A stretch of DNA of 64,000 nt from Topomyia yanbarensis (lineage: Eukaryota; Arthropoda; Insecta; Diptera; Culicidae), in the NCBI RefSeq assembly GCF_030247195.1, contig NC_080672.1, positions 91,088,113 through 91,152,112 of the forward strand, written 5' to 3'. The notes under the pieces were generated by a model that did no database searches, was not told the origin of the DNA, and saw nothing but the letters and a program-made list of their open reading frames with translations. The translations under genes were made by a program, and so were the position numbers. This document shows, in pieces, positions 45,094 through 54,367 of this stretch; the first letter of the stretch is position 1; each line of letters begins with the position of its first letter.

Positions 45094-45800
45094 CCTGCTG
45101 CAGCACGAAGAAGGACGGGCGGCAAGCTAAAGTGGAAGACGAAAGCCTTTAACGAAAACCTCTTTGTTGAGTTACTTCGGCGAACAACGGAATCAAGTAC
45201 ATTGATACGGCTGACGGCTTACAAGAAGGATTGTGACGGCTTGTGACGTTACAATGTCACGAAAACTAGGGCCATGTAGTAGACGGCGTGCAGCTTACTG
45301 GTTAAATGAGTAACTCAGTATGCTATACGCTACTTGTCTTAAATCCAGAAGGCGGGCTCAGAGCGCAAGATCGGAGAGTGAGAGAGGAGCGCAAGCGACG
45401 TATCTAGAAGGTAGGGACTCTTTAAAACAGGAGATCAAGCTTAGCAAGCCAATTGCCATAAGTAGCTGTGCTGAGAAATAAACGCCAGTCCCTGGGGGAC
45501 GCGTACTGAGTCGTCATGACGAAGACGAGGGTCCGTCGACACCAGCTGAAATATGCCCGGGTAAGCTAAAGATAATCGTTGAGGGTCTCTTCCCGAATCA
45601 CGATTCAACTACCTGGTCACTGACACCGTACGGCGAAGAAGAAGGAGGTAACACAGTCGAGTGGCAAGTGACCAACGACGAGCTCAAAGACGCGTCGATG
45701 TGACTAAAATCAAAGAAAACCCAAAGAAGGCAATGCGAGTCGCAGCGGGCGTTACTCAGAGCTCCATTCTCTGTCAAACACTTTGGAATGGGATGTAAGA
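45094..45800 (+). pseudogene. R1-like LINE: linker between endonuclease and RT
   Basis: Readable pieces in shifting frames are KSRRRAQSARSESERGAQ (about 45345-45395), an IKLSKP motif, then STPAEICPGKLKIIVEGLFP (45540-45600), TPYGEEEGG (about 45630) and VEWQVTNDELKDASM (45660-45705). This is the usual series ahead of the RT domain in R1-clade LINEs. At 45775-45800 the RT reads TLWNGM just before the CACTG element splits the next codons. Confidence 0.7.
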
Positions 45801-45802
45801 TG

Positions 45803-46826
45803 CACTGATAATATAAATTCGTGAATATAATAAATCATGCAATGCACGAATTCATTCGTCGTTTTCTGCAACTAAGTATTTTCGTGCATTGTAAATAGTA
45901 AGTTTCGTTCATTTCATGAACAAGAATGGCCGTATGGTGAACGAAAGCTTTCGTAAATTTTACACATTTAATGTACACTTCACGAATGATATCGTTGATA
46001 ACGACATTATTTTTCGTGAATGAAATGAAATGTTTTGTTTATTTTAATAAACGTTTGTGTATATTTCGAACGACTTCGTTGGTCGCACGAAATCTTTTCG
46101 TTTATCTTAGAAAAGTTTTCGTATTTATTGGCCTCTTATTGTTTTCAGTCGATCTTTTAAGATCGATGTTTTTTTTAATTTAAAAAAATCGATCTGGCCA
46201 AATCGATTTTATTGTGATTCGAAGAAATGGCCGCTTGATGAACGAAAGTTTCGTTTATTTTGATAAACGTTTATGTATATTACAAACGAATTCGTTGGTC
46301 GCATTCGATCTTTTAGGATCGATGTTTGACAACACCGATATCGCTCAGGCAGAGAAAAACTCAAAATTATTCATACAAAATCAACGAGCAGTTCGCGACG
46401 GCTCAACTGATTCTGTACTGCTCCAGATTCTGAATCAACTGGAAGCGAAAGAGGTCCAGGAAATCTTCCTGCAACCGGCGGACACGGATACGACTACTAA
46501 ATAGTCAGACAACAACAATTATCTGACGAATAGCAACAATTGCTCCATATTGCTCCTTTGACGTGGACGGTTTGACTAATGGTGCTCGTAAATATTATAA
46601 AGATATTCGTATATAACAGCGAACGACTCGTTTGCTGAATGAAGCTGTTTCGTAATAAGCTAGCGAAAGTCATTTCGTGGTTTTCACGAAAAACTCGTAA
46701 TAATAAACAAAAGTGTTTCGATAGAACTACGAACGATTCATCATATGTACGAAAAATTCGTATATTTTATGAAAGTTGTTTGTACGAAATTAATTCCTAG
46801 AGATTTACGGATATATTCTATCAGTG
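45803..46826. mobile_element. 1,024-bp CACTGATA-ended element with ACGAA array
   Basis: The left end CACTGATAATATAAATTCG and the inverted right end CACTGATAGAATATATCCG are the TIRs. TG flanks both sides (45801-45802, 46827-46828). Rejoining GATG with GGGTCTT restores the R1-like frame (TLWNGM..DGVLTLRL), so the duplication is 2 bp. The interior is packed with TTTCGT / ACGAA words, has an internal direct duplication of about 90 bp (46015-46105 and 46222-46315) and holds no transposase. Confidence 0.85.
46329..46504 (+). other. Open stretch inside the CACTGATA element
   Basis: A frame reads TDIAQAEKNSKLFIQNQRAV, then DSVLLQILNQLEAKEVQEI, ending TAG at 46502-46504. Its helical, Gln/Glu-rich composition looks like a captured protein fragment. 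No family is recognised. Confidence 0.3.
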
Positions 46827-46828
46827 TG

Positions 46829-47122
46829 GGGTCTTAACACTGCGGCTGCCCAGGAAAGTGAAAATCGTTGGTTTCGTGGACGATGTGTCAATAACGGTGA
46901 GACACTTGAAGAAATGGAGGTGTCGGTGACGGAGACAATAGATGCGATCGAGAGCTGGATAAACGGGTCAAGCTGCAAATAGCTCACCACAAGACGTTGC
47001 TGTTGGACAGCAACTGCAAAGGGGTTCAGCGGATACAGATCACCATCGAAGGGCATGTGATTGCATCGAAGCGTGCACTGAAGCAATTGGGAGTGATAAT
47101 CGACGACTGATTGAGCTTAAAC
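46829..47122 (+). pseudogene. R1-like LINE: RT catalytic segment
   Basis: VLTLRLPRKVKIVGFVDDVS carries the RT active-site box (FVDD). It is followed, with frame changes, by a KLQIAHHKT segment, then ITIEGHVIASKRALKQLGV and IIDD. This follows directly on the WNGM sequence before 45800 once the 1,024-bp element is removed. It is cut at 47123 by the I-like LINE. Confidence 0.8.
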
Positions 47123-47136
47123 AACCACGTTGATTA
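47123..47136. repeat. 14-bp TSD (left) of the I-like LINE
   Basis: AACCACGTTGATTA is repeated at 48449-48462. The R1-like sequence resumes after the right copy. Confidence 0.92.
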
Positions 47137-48448
47137 AGCATTGCTCTATCCCGGGCAATGAAAAGGCCGACTCATTAGCAAAGGTGGGCGCATTAAATAG
47201 TGACATATACGAAAGACCAATCTGCTTCAACGAATTTTTTAGTATTTGTCGTCAGAGGACACTCAACAGTTGGCAAACCTCGTGGAGCAATGGTGAACTT
47301 GAACGATGGCTACATTCGATTTTCCCAAAGGTATCAACGAAGCCTTGGTTCAGGGGGATGGATGTGGGTCGGGATTTTATTCGTGTAATGTCCCGACTTA
47401 TGTCCAACCACTACACCTTAGATGCACATTTGCGGCGTATTGGGCTTGCGGAGAGTAGTCTGTGCGCTTGTGACGAGGGCTATCACGACATCGAGCACGT
47501 TGTCTGGGTATGCGCCGGGTATTTGGACGCCAGGTCTCAGTTAAAGGATTCCCTTCGGGCCCGAGGTAGACCACCCAATGTCCCAGTCCGAGATATGCTG
47601 GCAAATCGTGATTTCCCCTATATGTCCTTTATTTATACTTTCATAAAACTCTCTTTTTATTTCTCGTTTTTAGAAGTTTCCTCTTGCCGTGTGGAACCGA
47701 TAAGCTCCAGACTGCCACTATGTAACCGCCGTCGCCCTTATCACTACGGAATCTAAAGCGAGAGCGACTCGAGGTCCGAAGGATTCCCTTTGAAGGATTC
47801 CCCGCGGGTCCGAAGAATACCATCCGCCAATCCGACCTACTAGACTGAGGCGCAAATTTGTTTCGCTGATCTCCCGTTTGCCCGAAAGTTGCAAGTTTTG
47901 CTCTTCTCTACCGGTCACCATCTACGCCTTCTCTCCCCTGTCCCTGATACAACTACTTCTACACCGATTTTGGAATTGACCAAGCATAAGTATCCGATAA
48001 AAAATCTAATTTGTATTCCGTATTCCTAGTTTTAAGATAGTCGTAATTTCTACTCTTTGTTAAAACTATTGTCCCCCATCTTGTAAATAGAATTGTATCC
48101 CTAGTTTTAAAACATCTGTGAAATTTTTCATAAATATTTGTTCCCCCTTTTGTGTACCAAACTATATTGTTAGTTTTAAGATAACTGTAAATATTTCCTA
48201 AAAAACTATTACTATTGAATTCCTTGTTTTACAATTTTTCATAAAAAAGAAATCTTTTGCACCCTCTCTTATATATAAAATTTTTTTTCTAGTCTTAAGA
48301 TAGCTATAATTTTTTTCTTTTTTATAAAAAAAATATTTCAACATTGTAACCTCCTAGTTTTAAGATATTCAAAATGTAAAAGCAAAAGAATTCGGCACCG
48401 CCAAGCTAACGCATTTGTGCCTATCAAATAAACGAAATGAATAAAAAA
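47137..48448 (+). mobile_element. 5'-truncated I-like LINE
   Basis: Flanked by an identical 14-bp TSD, truncated inside RNase H, and ending in AATGAATAAAAAAAA. The 3' UTR holds about five diverged units of CCTAGTTTTAAGATA (near 48025, 48098, 48168, 48290 and 48355). Insertion into R1-like RT sequence makes it younger than that LINE. The clade is judged from RNase H plus the terminal Cys-His motif, and the I or Jockey assignment is uncertain. Confidence 0.85.
47139..47756 (+). pseudogene. I-like LINE ORF2 C-terminus: RNase H end and Cys-His motif
   Basis: The frame starts within RNase H (HCSIPGNEKADSLAKVGA, containing the last catalytic Asp), then a WFRGMDVGRDFIRVMSRLMS segment and CACDEGYHDIEHVVWVC (CXCX8HX4C). 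The frame shifts near the end, after MSFIYTFIKL. The protein part is otherwise open, so the truncation is the main damage. Confidence 0.85.
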
Positions 48449-48462
48449 AACCACGTTGATTA

Positions 48463-48965
48463 CACATGCGAAATGTCGGGTCTTTATCTAGTGTTTAGTC
48501 ATCGATTACCCTGACGGAGGATATCAAGTGCTACAATCAATGAAATGTTAGAAACGTGAGGAAGATGATGAGAATCGATTCGATGATGACGTAGCAGCAG
48601 GAATGGGATAATACGGAGAAAGGAAAGTGGACCTACTGGCTCATCCAAACCTGTCGACGTGGGTCAATAGAATGCACGGAGAGATGACCTTCAACCTGAA
48701 ACAGCTTCTACCGAGCCACGGCTGCTTAAGGAGTATCTTCATCGGTGTGGGTACGCAACGTCAACACTGTGTCTGGAACGTCTTTGAATGTCCGGGGTTT
48801 CAATTATTTGAATGTCCGAGGAGAGTCTTTGAATGTCCGAGGTTTGAAGTGACGTGCAGGGAGCTACTTAAAATGGGAGAACCGGACATCAACCCGGATA
48901 ATGTATCCTACAGAATGACAAGCGACGTAGAGACGTGGAACACAGTAAACAGAGATATGATGTAG
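48463..48965 (+). pseudogene. R1-like LINE ORF2 C-terminus
   Basis: The frame 48627-48965 reads LLAHPNLSTWVNRMHGEMTF, then GCLRSIFIGVG, a Cys-rich stretch, and ends in a PDNVSYRMTSDVETWNTV segment before TAG. This matches the region after RT in R1-clade elements (WVNR.HGE..F....L.GHG.FR). The Cys motif has a local triplication: FECPGFQ, FECPRRV and FECPRFE, from TTTGAATGTCCGAGG units at 48783-48845. Upstream, 48463-48626 is degraded. Confidence 0.7.
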
Positions 48966-48967
48966 AT

Positions 48968-49201
48968 CAGTGATTCTCAACCTGGGGTCCGCGGGCCCCA
49001 GGGGGCCGCGAAGTCATAGCTGAGAGTCCGCAAAGAAAAATATATTTTCCGAGTGCATATTGAAATTTCAAATCTTGTTTCCTAACAAATTGAAAATAAC
49101 ATATTGATAGCATACAAAATTGATGTTTATCTGTGGGGGTCCGCAGCAACCCAGTGTGATATCTAAGGGGTCCATGGTACGAAAAAGGTTGAGAACCGCT
49201 G
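48968..49201 (+). mobile_element. 234-bp hAT MITE, CAGTGATTCTCAACCT ends, copy 1
   Basis: The left end CAGTGATTCTCAACCTGGGG and the inverted right end CAGCGGTTCTCAACCT are TIRs, with GGGTCCGCGGGCCCC inside. It aligns with copy 2 at 53955-54250. The flanks ATGTAGAT and ATGGCATG do not form a clear TSD. It sits directly after the R1-like stop codon. Confidence 0.82.
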
Positions 49202-50819
49202 ATGGCATGACCGTCTTACAACGCAATAGACATCGAACAACGATTTCGGGAGAGCAATCACCGCCAGGGAACTCTCCGCAGGTATAAGCTAAATCCACCG
49301 CCGAGGACTAGTCGAGAAGACCGCAACAGAGCAGCGAGTATGAGTCGTCGAAACGCCAGCGAACCGGACGTCACGCTCCATGCGAATTCGTCGGACCGAC
49401 CATGGCTCCCCAGAATCGATATTGGGAAAACTTTTTTCGCCAGGGAACTTTCCGTTTGCGTAAGCTAGATTCACCGCTGGGGACTAGACGGATTAGACAT
49501 CAATGAGACACCACTAGTCGCGGGTCATCGGCGCACCAGTGCACCGGATACCCAGCTTCACCAGAATCGCCGAACTGACCTCGGCACCTAGCTGATTGGC
49601 TCGATCTCGGGAGAACTTCTCTCGCCGGGGAATTCTCTGTCGGAGTAGGCCAGGTCTATCGTCGGGGACTAGACCGAGTTGTTCGCGAACAAGTTGAGGA
49701 CTGAATGGACCATCGAGGAAGTAGTGCTAAATGGCCCAAGAAGAGAACTAAATGGCTTAAGGTGAAGATATGTGGAAGCCACGTTGCTAGGCACCGACTC
49801 GCTTGTTTACATTAGGAAAAACTGAAATCTGAAGTGAAAATTCAAACGCACAAATGAGAGTTTCCGAACATTTTCCTTTGGTCATCTGCACATTGGCAGA
49901 AAATTTGAAGTTTTGTTAGTAAACGATTAAAGTTTCGCGAGTGTTTTTGCAGTGATGTGTGAAAAAAGTGCATTTGAAAAAGTGCAATGAAAACGATAAG
50001 AAGAGTGTTTCGAAAAGAAACCCCAAGTGAAGAGGGGTGATATTTTCGCACAAAATAGGAGCTATAGATGGCATTCCGTCAAAAACTCGGATTGATTGTA
50101 TAGGAAAATATTCTAGCTTCCTTAAGTAGCAGTTTCGTGGCACACCAGCAAGGTTAGTGTGTTGAAAAACGTATTTTTATATTTGCTCATGTCAGATACA
50201 TGGTTAGGCAGGGGAGAGGGGTGTGGGTGGCGTAGGAGTTATGTTGTGGCTCGCATGTATAATGTCCTTAAAGGAGTTGCGGTGCTAAATAGCACCGGTT
50301 ACGGAGCCAAAGGGCTCAAGAAGTTGTAGTATTGAAACCAAATAAGAATCGGTATCGGGAGAACTTCTTTCGTCTGGGACCTCTCCTTTAGCTTACAGTC
50401 AGATTCAACGCCGGGAACGAGACCGCGTAGACCGCAACGATACACCACCAGCAAACCGGAATCGCCGAACTGACCGTAGCACCTGGCTGGTTGGCTCTAA
50501 CTTCTCTCGCCGGGGAACTTTTCGTCGGAGTAGGCTAGATCTATCGTCGAGGACTAGACCGAGTAGTTCGCGAACCAGTCGGAAGCTCAACGAGGAAGTG
50601 GTACTGAATGGCACAAGGGAACTGAAGGGCTCAGTAAATTAGACAATCTGAAGTTTGCCGCCCAGATTGTCCTCGTAGGGGAAGAGCATTTATTCTATAC
50701 CAACAGCTAGCTTTCCTACCTTGACTACCCAAACCTGTTCCCTGAGTTGTTGGTTTTTGAACATTTTTTCCTGCTCAGAATGTTTTTGAACATTTTTTCA
50801 TATATACACAAAAAAAATT
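49202..50819 (+). repeat. R1-type GC-rich 3' repeats
   Basis: At least five diverged units share TCGGGAGAACTTCTYTCGCC, GGGAACT, GTAAGCTAGAT and CGCCGGGGACTAGAC (about 49238-49310, 49424-49490, 49607-49675, 50348-50430 and 50505-50575). Trailing words like GTRCTAAATGGC..AAG occur near 49720, 50280 and 50600. 49800-50150 between them is AT-rich and unrelated. This looks like the repetitive 3' UTR or tandem tail of the R1-like LINE. Confidence 0.55.
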
Positions 50820-50858
50820 TCATATCCCCCCCCGAAAAATTTTCTTACTACGCCACTG

Positions 50859-50866
50859 CATTTTTG
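50859..50866. repeat. 8-bp TSD (right), CATTTTTG
   Basis: Partner of 43476-43483. Confidence 0.95.
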
Positions 50867-51219
50867 GATTACTTGGACCACAAATGATTTATGTTGAAAC
50901 TGGGTTCTTTGAAGGGTATAATTATAGCAAGGATAACTTTCTCTTTCTACAACATGACGATTTCGTTGCATCGTTCCACGTATTAAAACTGAAACTCCTT
51001 ATTCATAACACTAGCTCAGGCTCAGTTTACGTTTATGGTGAAAAGTGGACAGTTATTGATATACATGAACGAGGCATACTGGAGGTTGACGGCAGCGAAC
51101 AAACACATACACTGATATGTAAAAACATCAATGATTTTATCGATACAACGCCTATATTATCTTTCAAAGAGAAGCAGCGAGAATGTCTGTTTATTAAACA
51201 TACCATTCCTCTACAGTAA
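50867..51219 (+). pseudogene. Transposase-like protein, C-terminal part
   Basis: Resumes in the exact frame broken at 43483 (PNIF then GLLGPQMIYVETGF). It carries an FLQHDDFVASFHVLKLKLLI segment, a VYGEKWTVIDIHE segment and ends with FIKHTIPLQ at two stop codons (51217-51222). Only the nested 7.4-kb insertion separates it from the main segment. With the insertion removed, this part of the gene has no stop or frameshift. Confidence 0.8.
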
Positions 51220-51231
51220 TAAGCACTACTA

Positions 51232-51653
51232 ATGAAAATGGAAGAATTTGCTATCTTCCGAAGTTGTGATTCGCGACGTACAAACAGATGTATAATACCA
51301 GCACTACCAAACATACAAAGCCTCTTAGAAAAAGGTAAGTAATCTTGTTACCACGACATATATGTTAATAATTACCTTTTATATTTGCAGGGTCAATTGC
51401 ATTGCAGAAAAATGTCGATCACATCCTTATGGAAAGTGATGGTTGTAAAATAACCACCGATCTAGTACTTGGGGTTTTTCAAGACCAGCTCATGATGCTA
51501 CTAAGCCCAGGAGAGTATTGGAAACCGAAACAACAGACACACTCCAGTGTCTACTCGAATGAAAATGCCAATGGTATGAGCTTCATTTACTATATTTGCT
51601 GGCACATAATAGCCTACTCTTTTTCGGGAAAACAAACTCCAAGTCACTTATAA
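51232..51653 (+). CDS. Second transposon gene: small spliced protein, CIDE-N-like fold (putative)
   Basis: Starts at ATG 51232, ten bases after the transposase-like stop codons. Exon 1 (51232-51334) encodes MKMEEFAIFRSCDSRRTNRC through SLLEK. A 56-bp intron follows (51335 GTAAGT to 51390 TTTGCAG). Exon 2 continues in phase: SIALQKNVDHILMESDGCKI, then TTDLVLGVF and MMLLSPGEYWKP. The pattern (basic start, LxxLLEKG, L.E.DG..I.TD, LM.L.PGE.W) resembles the CIDE-N ubiquitin-fold domain of DFF/CIDE/Drep proteins, and a PB1 or ubiquitin-like domain is the alternative. A second donor-like GTATGAG at 51574 leaves the 3' end open; without splicing it stops at TAA 51651-51653. Domain identity is inference; the splice and frame are seen. 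Confidence 0.5.
51335..51390 (+). other. 56-bp GT-AG intron
   Basis: AAAAAG|GTAAGT at the donor and TTATATTTGCAG| at the acceptor. Removing it joins a split Gly codon (G|GG) and keeps the frame open. The length is typical of short insect introns. Confidence 0.75.
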
Positions 51654-51971
51654 GTCTTAACTACGGTCACATGATACATTTTACAAGCGGACAGTGTACG
51701 GAACAACCTCACTACCGCTTCCACCAAACTTTAAACAAAAATCAAAATAACAAATACCTGGGAGGTTTCCGGTAGAATTCAAACAACACAGGAGATAGAT
51801 ACCTAATCACCTGGGTTGGTATTCAACTATCTAGCACGATTTTATTCGCAGAAAAAAAAAAGATTGTTTGCGCGGGGATTTTAGAGTTAAACAAATGCAT
51901 AACCTCTCGAAACTCTAATATTAATTTTCCAACCACTAACTGATTTCCACCGGAATTGTGACTGAAATACA
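51654..51971. other. 3' region of the zinc-finger transposon, terminus not found
   Basis: No inverted partner of a left end was identified. The region ends at the hAT insertion at 51972. Confidence 0.3.
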
Positions 51972-52963
51972 TAGGGACGTTGCGATATTTTCGATACTAG
52001 TACGGAATCGATACTTCTGTTTCCGATGCTCGATTTTTTGGTATCGATACTTCAATCACGATACTTTACTGATATCGATACAATCTTCACGATATCGAAA
52101 AGAATCGAAAGAACCAGTAGTTGGAAGTATTCGATTCGGAATTATGAACGAGTTTGGAATTATTTCCGAGTGAAATGAGATTACCTATTCAGGCTAAACC
52201 ATTGCGGAATCGGTTGTTACATTTGAGTTGCTACAATAATTGGAGCACCAATCGCATTTGATGAAAAAATCGATTCCGAACATTGCCCATTATTTGACAG
52301 TCCATGAGACTTTCTGATCAGCCAAATTATTTATTGTTTATCTTTTCTGACATTCGACGTCCGACATAATCGTCGACTGGATTCAACATCAAACGAATCA
52401 GAGCAATAAAATATATTTGTCGAACGGGTTTTTCTGTTCGCAGGAGCAGAGCAAAACGTTAACTGACGAAACCCACTACTAAAATTCCAAACAACGGTTT
52501 GTAGATTACCTATTTCAGGGAATTAAGCTACTGTAAAAGCACAGACTAACAGACATAACACTCGAAAACAATGCTTCGTCCGCTTTAACGGTCATTTTAA
52601 ATATATTTGTAGTTGGGACTGTGCCCACATTTGAAATTATGGCGCCACTGACCTATGAACAAGCAGATGGGGGATAGACCACTAGTGAAAAATTGTTCCC
52701 AAACCTGAGGGGTAACCCATCAGCAAATGAGTGTTTGGCCAATGAGTGGAGCTAGTGTTCTGGGAAAATTGCCGGATCGATGTTTTTATGGGAATTCCCT
52801 CATAGTGTTATGTCTGTTAGTCTGTGGTAAAAGTGCGGAATCGAATGGCGATACTTTCAAGTATCGATACTACGACTACGATTATATCGAAAGTATCAGT
52901 ACTTGCATTCGATACCAGTATCGATTCTAAGTATCGATGTATTTTAATATCGAAACGTCCCTA
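51972..52963. mobile_element. 992-bp hAT-like element with TATCGATAC arrays
   Basis: TIRs TAGGGACGTTGCGATATT and (inverted) TAGGGACGTTTCGATATT. A perfect 8-bp TSD GAAATACA lies at 51964-51971 and 52964-52971. Both subterminal zones (52000-52130, 52850-52945) are packed with TATCGATAC and relatives. An internal segment (52300-52460, with CATCAAACGAATC and GGGTTTTTCTGTTCGCAGGA) recurs at 55605-55760. No transposase frame. Confidence 0.93.
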
Positions 52964-53299
52964 GAAATACACCAACTGACTCCGTGTTATTGAATTTGAC
53001 CCAGAATTTCGGAAGATACCAGCAAGAATTTCCAATCAAATATCGGAAGATTTGACGGGGCATACAGCAACATCGACAGAAGTAACGTAACGAAGGTCGA
53101 AAAAAAGTAAGTCGAAGGTTGGAATCCTTATACGAGGGGGTCACAAATGATTTTTATCACAAAAAGGCCAAAACGTTATATAAAGGCAGCTCGAGACTGA
53201 AGTCAAATCTAGCCTAGCACCTATCGTCTTTTTCTTTTTTATTATGTTCTTTTATTACAATAACCAATAAACTAAATGAAAGAATATTAAATACTGATT
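52964..53299. other. Unclassified flank
   Basis: Nothing recognised beyond the right TSD. Confidence 0.3.
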
Positions 53300-53775
53300 T
53301 CTGTACGCTGCACAAAGGAGTAACTAGGGTCGAATCCTGGTCTAAATTATTTATTACAACTATTGCTGTTATTATGCCTTAATATGAACTACAAATAAAC
53401 TATAACTAGTTTTTGGGACAATTCGGCATCTATCCACCTACCAGTGCAGAGGTCAATTTTTTATATCTTTTCGAACACTAGTATTTTCGAGGTGGTCTTT
53501 GTGAACATATTTGTTTTCCAGTTGCATAAACACTTCATCAGTGAAAAAGGAAGAGGAAGAGGGAAGCCAGTGCACATTTTCTTAGAAATACATTTTGCTA
53601 AACATAGTATTTGGCCCTGCAGCATTTGGGTGTACCTCAAATTTGTAAAAATTTCAATATTTTCAAACCGCTTGGAATTTGTGAATCGCATAATATCGGA
53701 AGAGTGAATATTTTTGGATAGTTGGAATCATGTTACAGTTGATTCGATCTTCTGTAACTTTGTCGAGCCTCACTA
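53300..53775 (+). repeat. Dispersed repeat, plus copy of the 21.6-kb repeat
   Basis: Begins near GCACAAAGGAGTAACTAGGG and includes TATTATGCCTTAATATGAAC and CTACCAGTGCAGAGGTCAAT, in the same order as the minus-strand copy at 21600-22070. Part of it is open (53444-53707), but the other copy is not, so I do not call a gene. Confidence 0.8.
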
Positions 53776-53954
53776 TCTTTCGACGCTGGACCCGAACCAT
53801 GGAAAACTTTTTGTGTACATTCTATGAACTAATTCAAGAATTCATTGGTTACTTTAATTTAGTGTTATTAAAATTAGTGAATACAAAAATGCATCATGTA
53901 TTTATATACATTTTAAATGAACGAAATTTAATTCAGAAATTATATAGTCTAGAA
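53776..53954. other. Short AT-rich interval
   Basis: Nothing recognised. Its last 8 bp (GTCTAGAA) are the left TSD of the next element. Confidence 0.4.
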
Positions 53955-54250
53955 CAGCGATTCTCAACCTGGGGTCCGCGGACCCCTAGGGGGCCGTGAA
54001 GTCGTTACTGGGGGTCCACGAAGAGGAAAATCTTTTCCGGACGGATATTGAAACTTCAAGTTTTTTATCGTACCAGACTGAAAATAATATGTTGACAGCA
54101 TATAAATCGATGTTAAGCCTTGGGGGTCCGCAACCACCCAGGGTAGTTTTGAAGGGGTCCGCGACCGCCCAGGATAATTTCGAAGGGGTCCGCGATGGCC
54201 CAAGGTGATTTCGAAGCGGTCCGCGGAGCAAACAAGGTTGAGAACCGCTG
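53955..54250 (+). mobile_element. 296-bp hAT MITE, CAGCGATTCTCAACCT ends, copy 2
   Basis: The left end CAGCGATTCTCAACCTGGGG and the inverted right end CAGCGGTTCTCAACCT. The flanks GTCTAGAA (53947-53954) and GTCTAAAA (54251-54258) are an 8-bp TSD with one mismatch. Same orientation and core as copy 1 (48968). It is longer because of an internal triplication near the right end. The CAGYGRTTCTCAACCT terminus is, as far as I recall, shared with the hAT-Charlie/SPIN group of vertebrates. Confidence 0.88.
54122..54226 (+). repeat. Tandem repeat of about 32 bp, three copies, inside the hAT MITE
   Basis: Units begin GGGGTCCGC(A/G)A, continue CC(A/G)CCCAGG(G/A)TA and end TTTCGAAG. They start near 54123, 54154 and 54186, and a partial fourth lies at 54218. 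Copy 1 of the MITE has only one such unit, so expansion occurred in this copy or subfamily. Confidence 0.8.
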
Positions 54251-54367
54251 GTCTAAAAACTTATAAAGTTCTGTAAAGATGAAATAGATCATAGCCAGCT
54301 TCCAAAAAAATATGCAAACTGGGGAAATAAGTATTTTTCAAGAATTTTAAATCACTGTATGTATATA

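Larger units (their letters stand above)
43484..50858. mobile_element. 7,375-bp hAT-ended composite insertion carrying R1-like LINE
   Basis: The termini are CAGTGGCGTAGTA at 43484 and its inverted match TACTACGCCACTG at 50846-50858, with a perfect 8-bp TSD. Next to both ends are G- and C-run stretches followed by CGAAA(T/A)ATTTT. The interior contains no hAT transposase. It consists of R1-like LINE sequence, R1-type GC-rich repeats and four nested insertions. A second copy of the left end (5413-5606, minus strand) is also followed by R1-like RT sequence, which suggests the LINE part is integral to the element. Confidence 0.85.

Noticed and set aside
45803..46826. 5-bp TSD that would make the CACTG element Transib-like
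   Set aside because: The flanks share only TG. Comparison with the R1-like frame supports a 2-bp duplication.
53444..53707. 87-codon frame as a gene
   Set aside because: It lies in a dispersed repeat whose other copy (21.6 kb) does not keep the frame.
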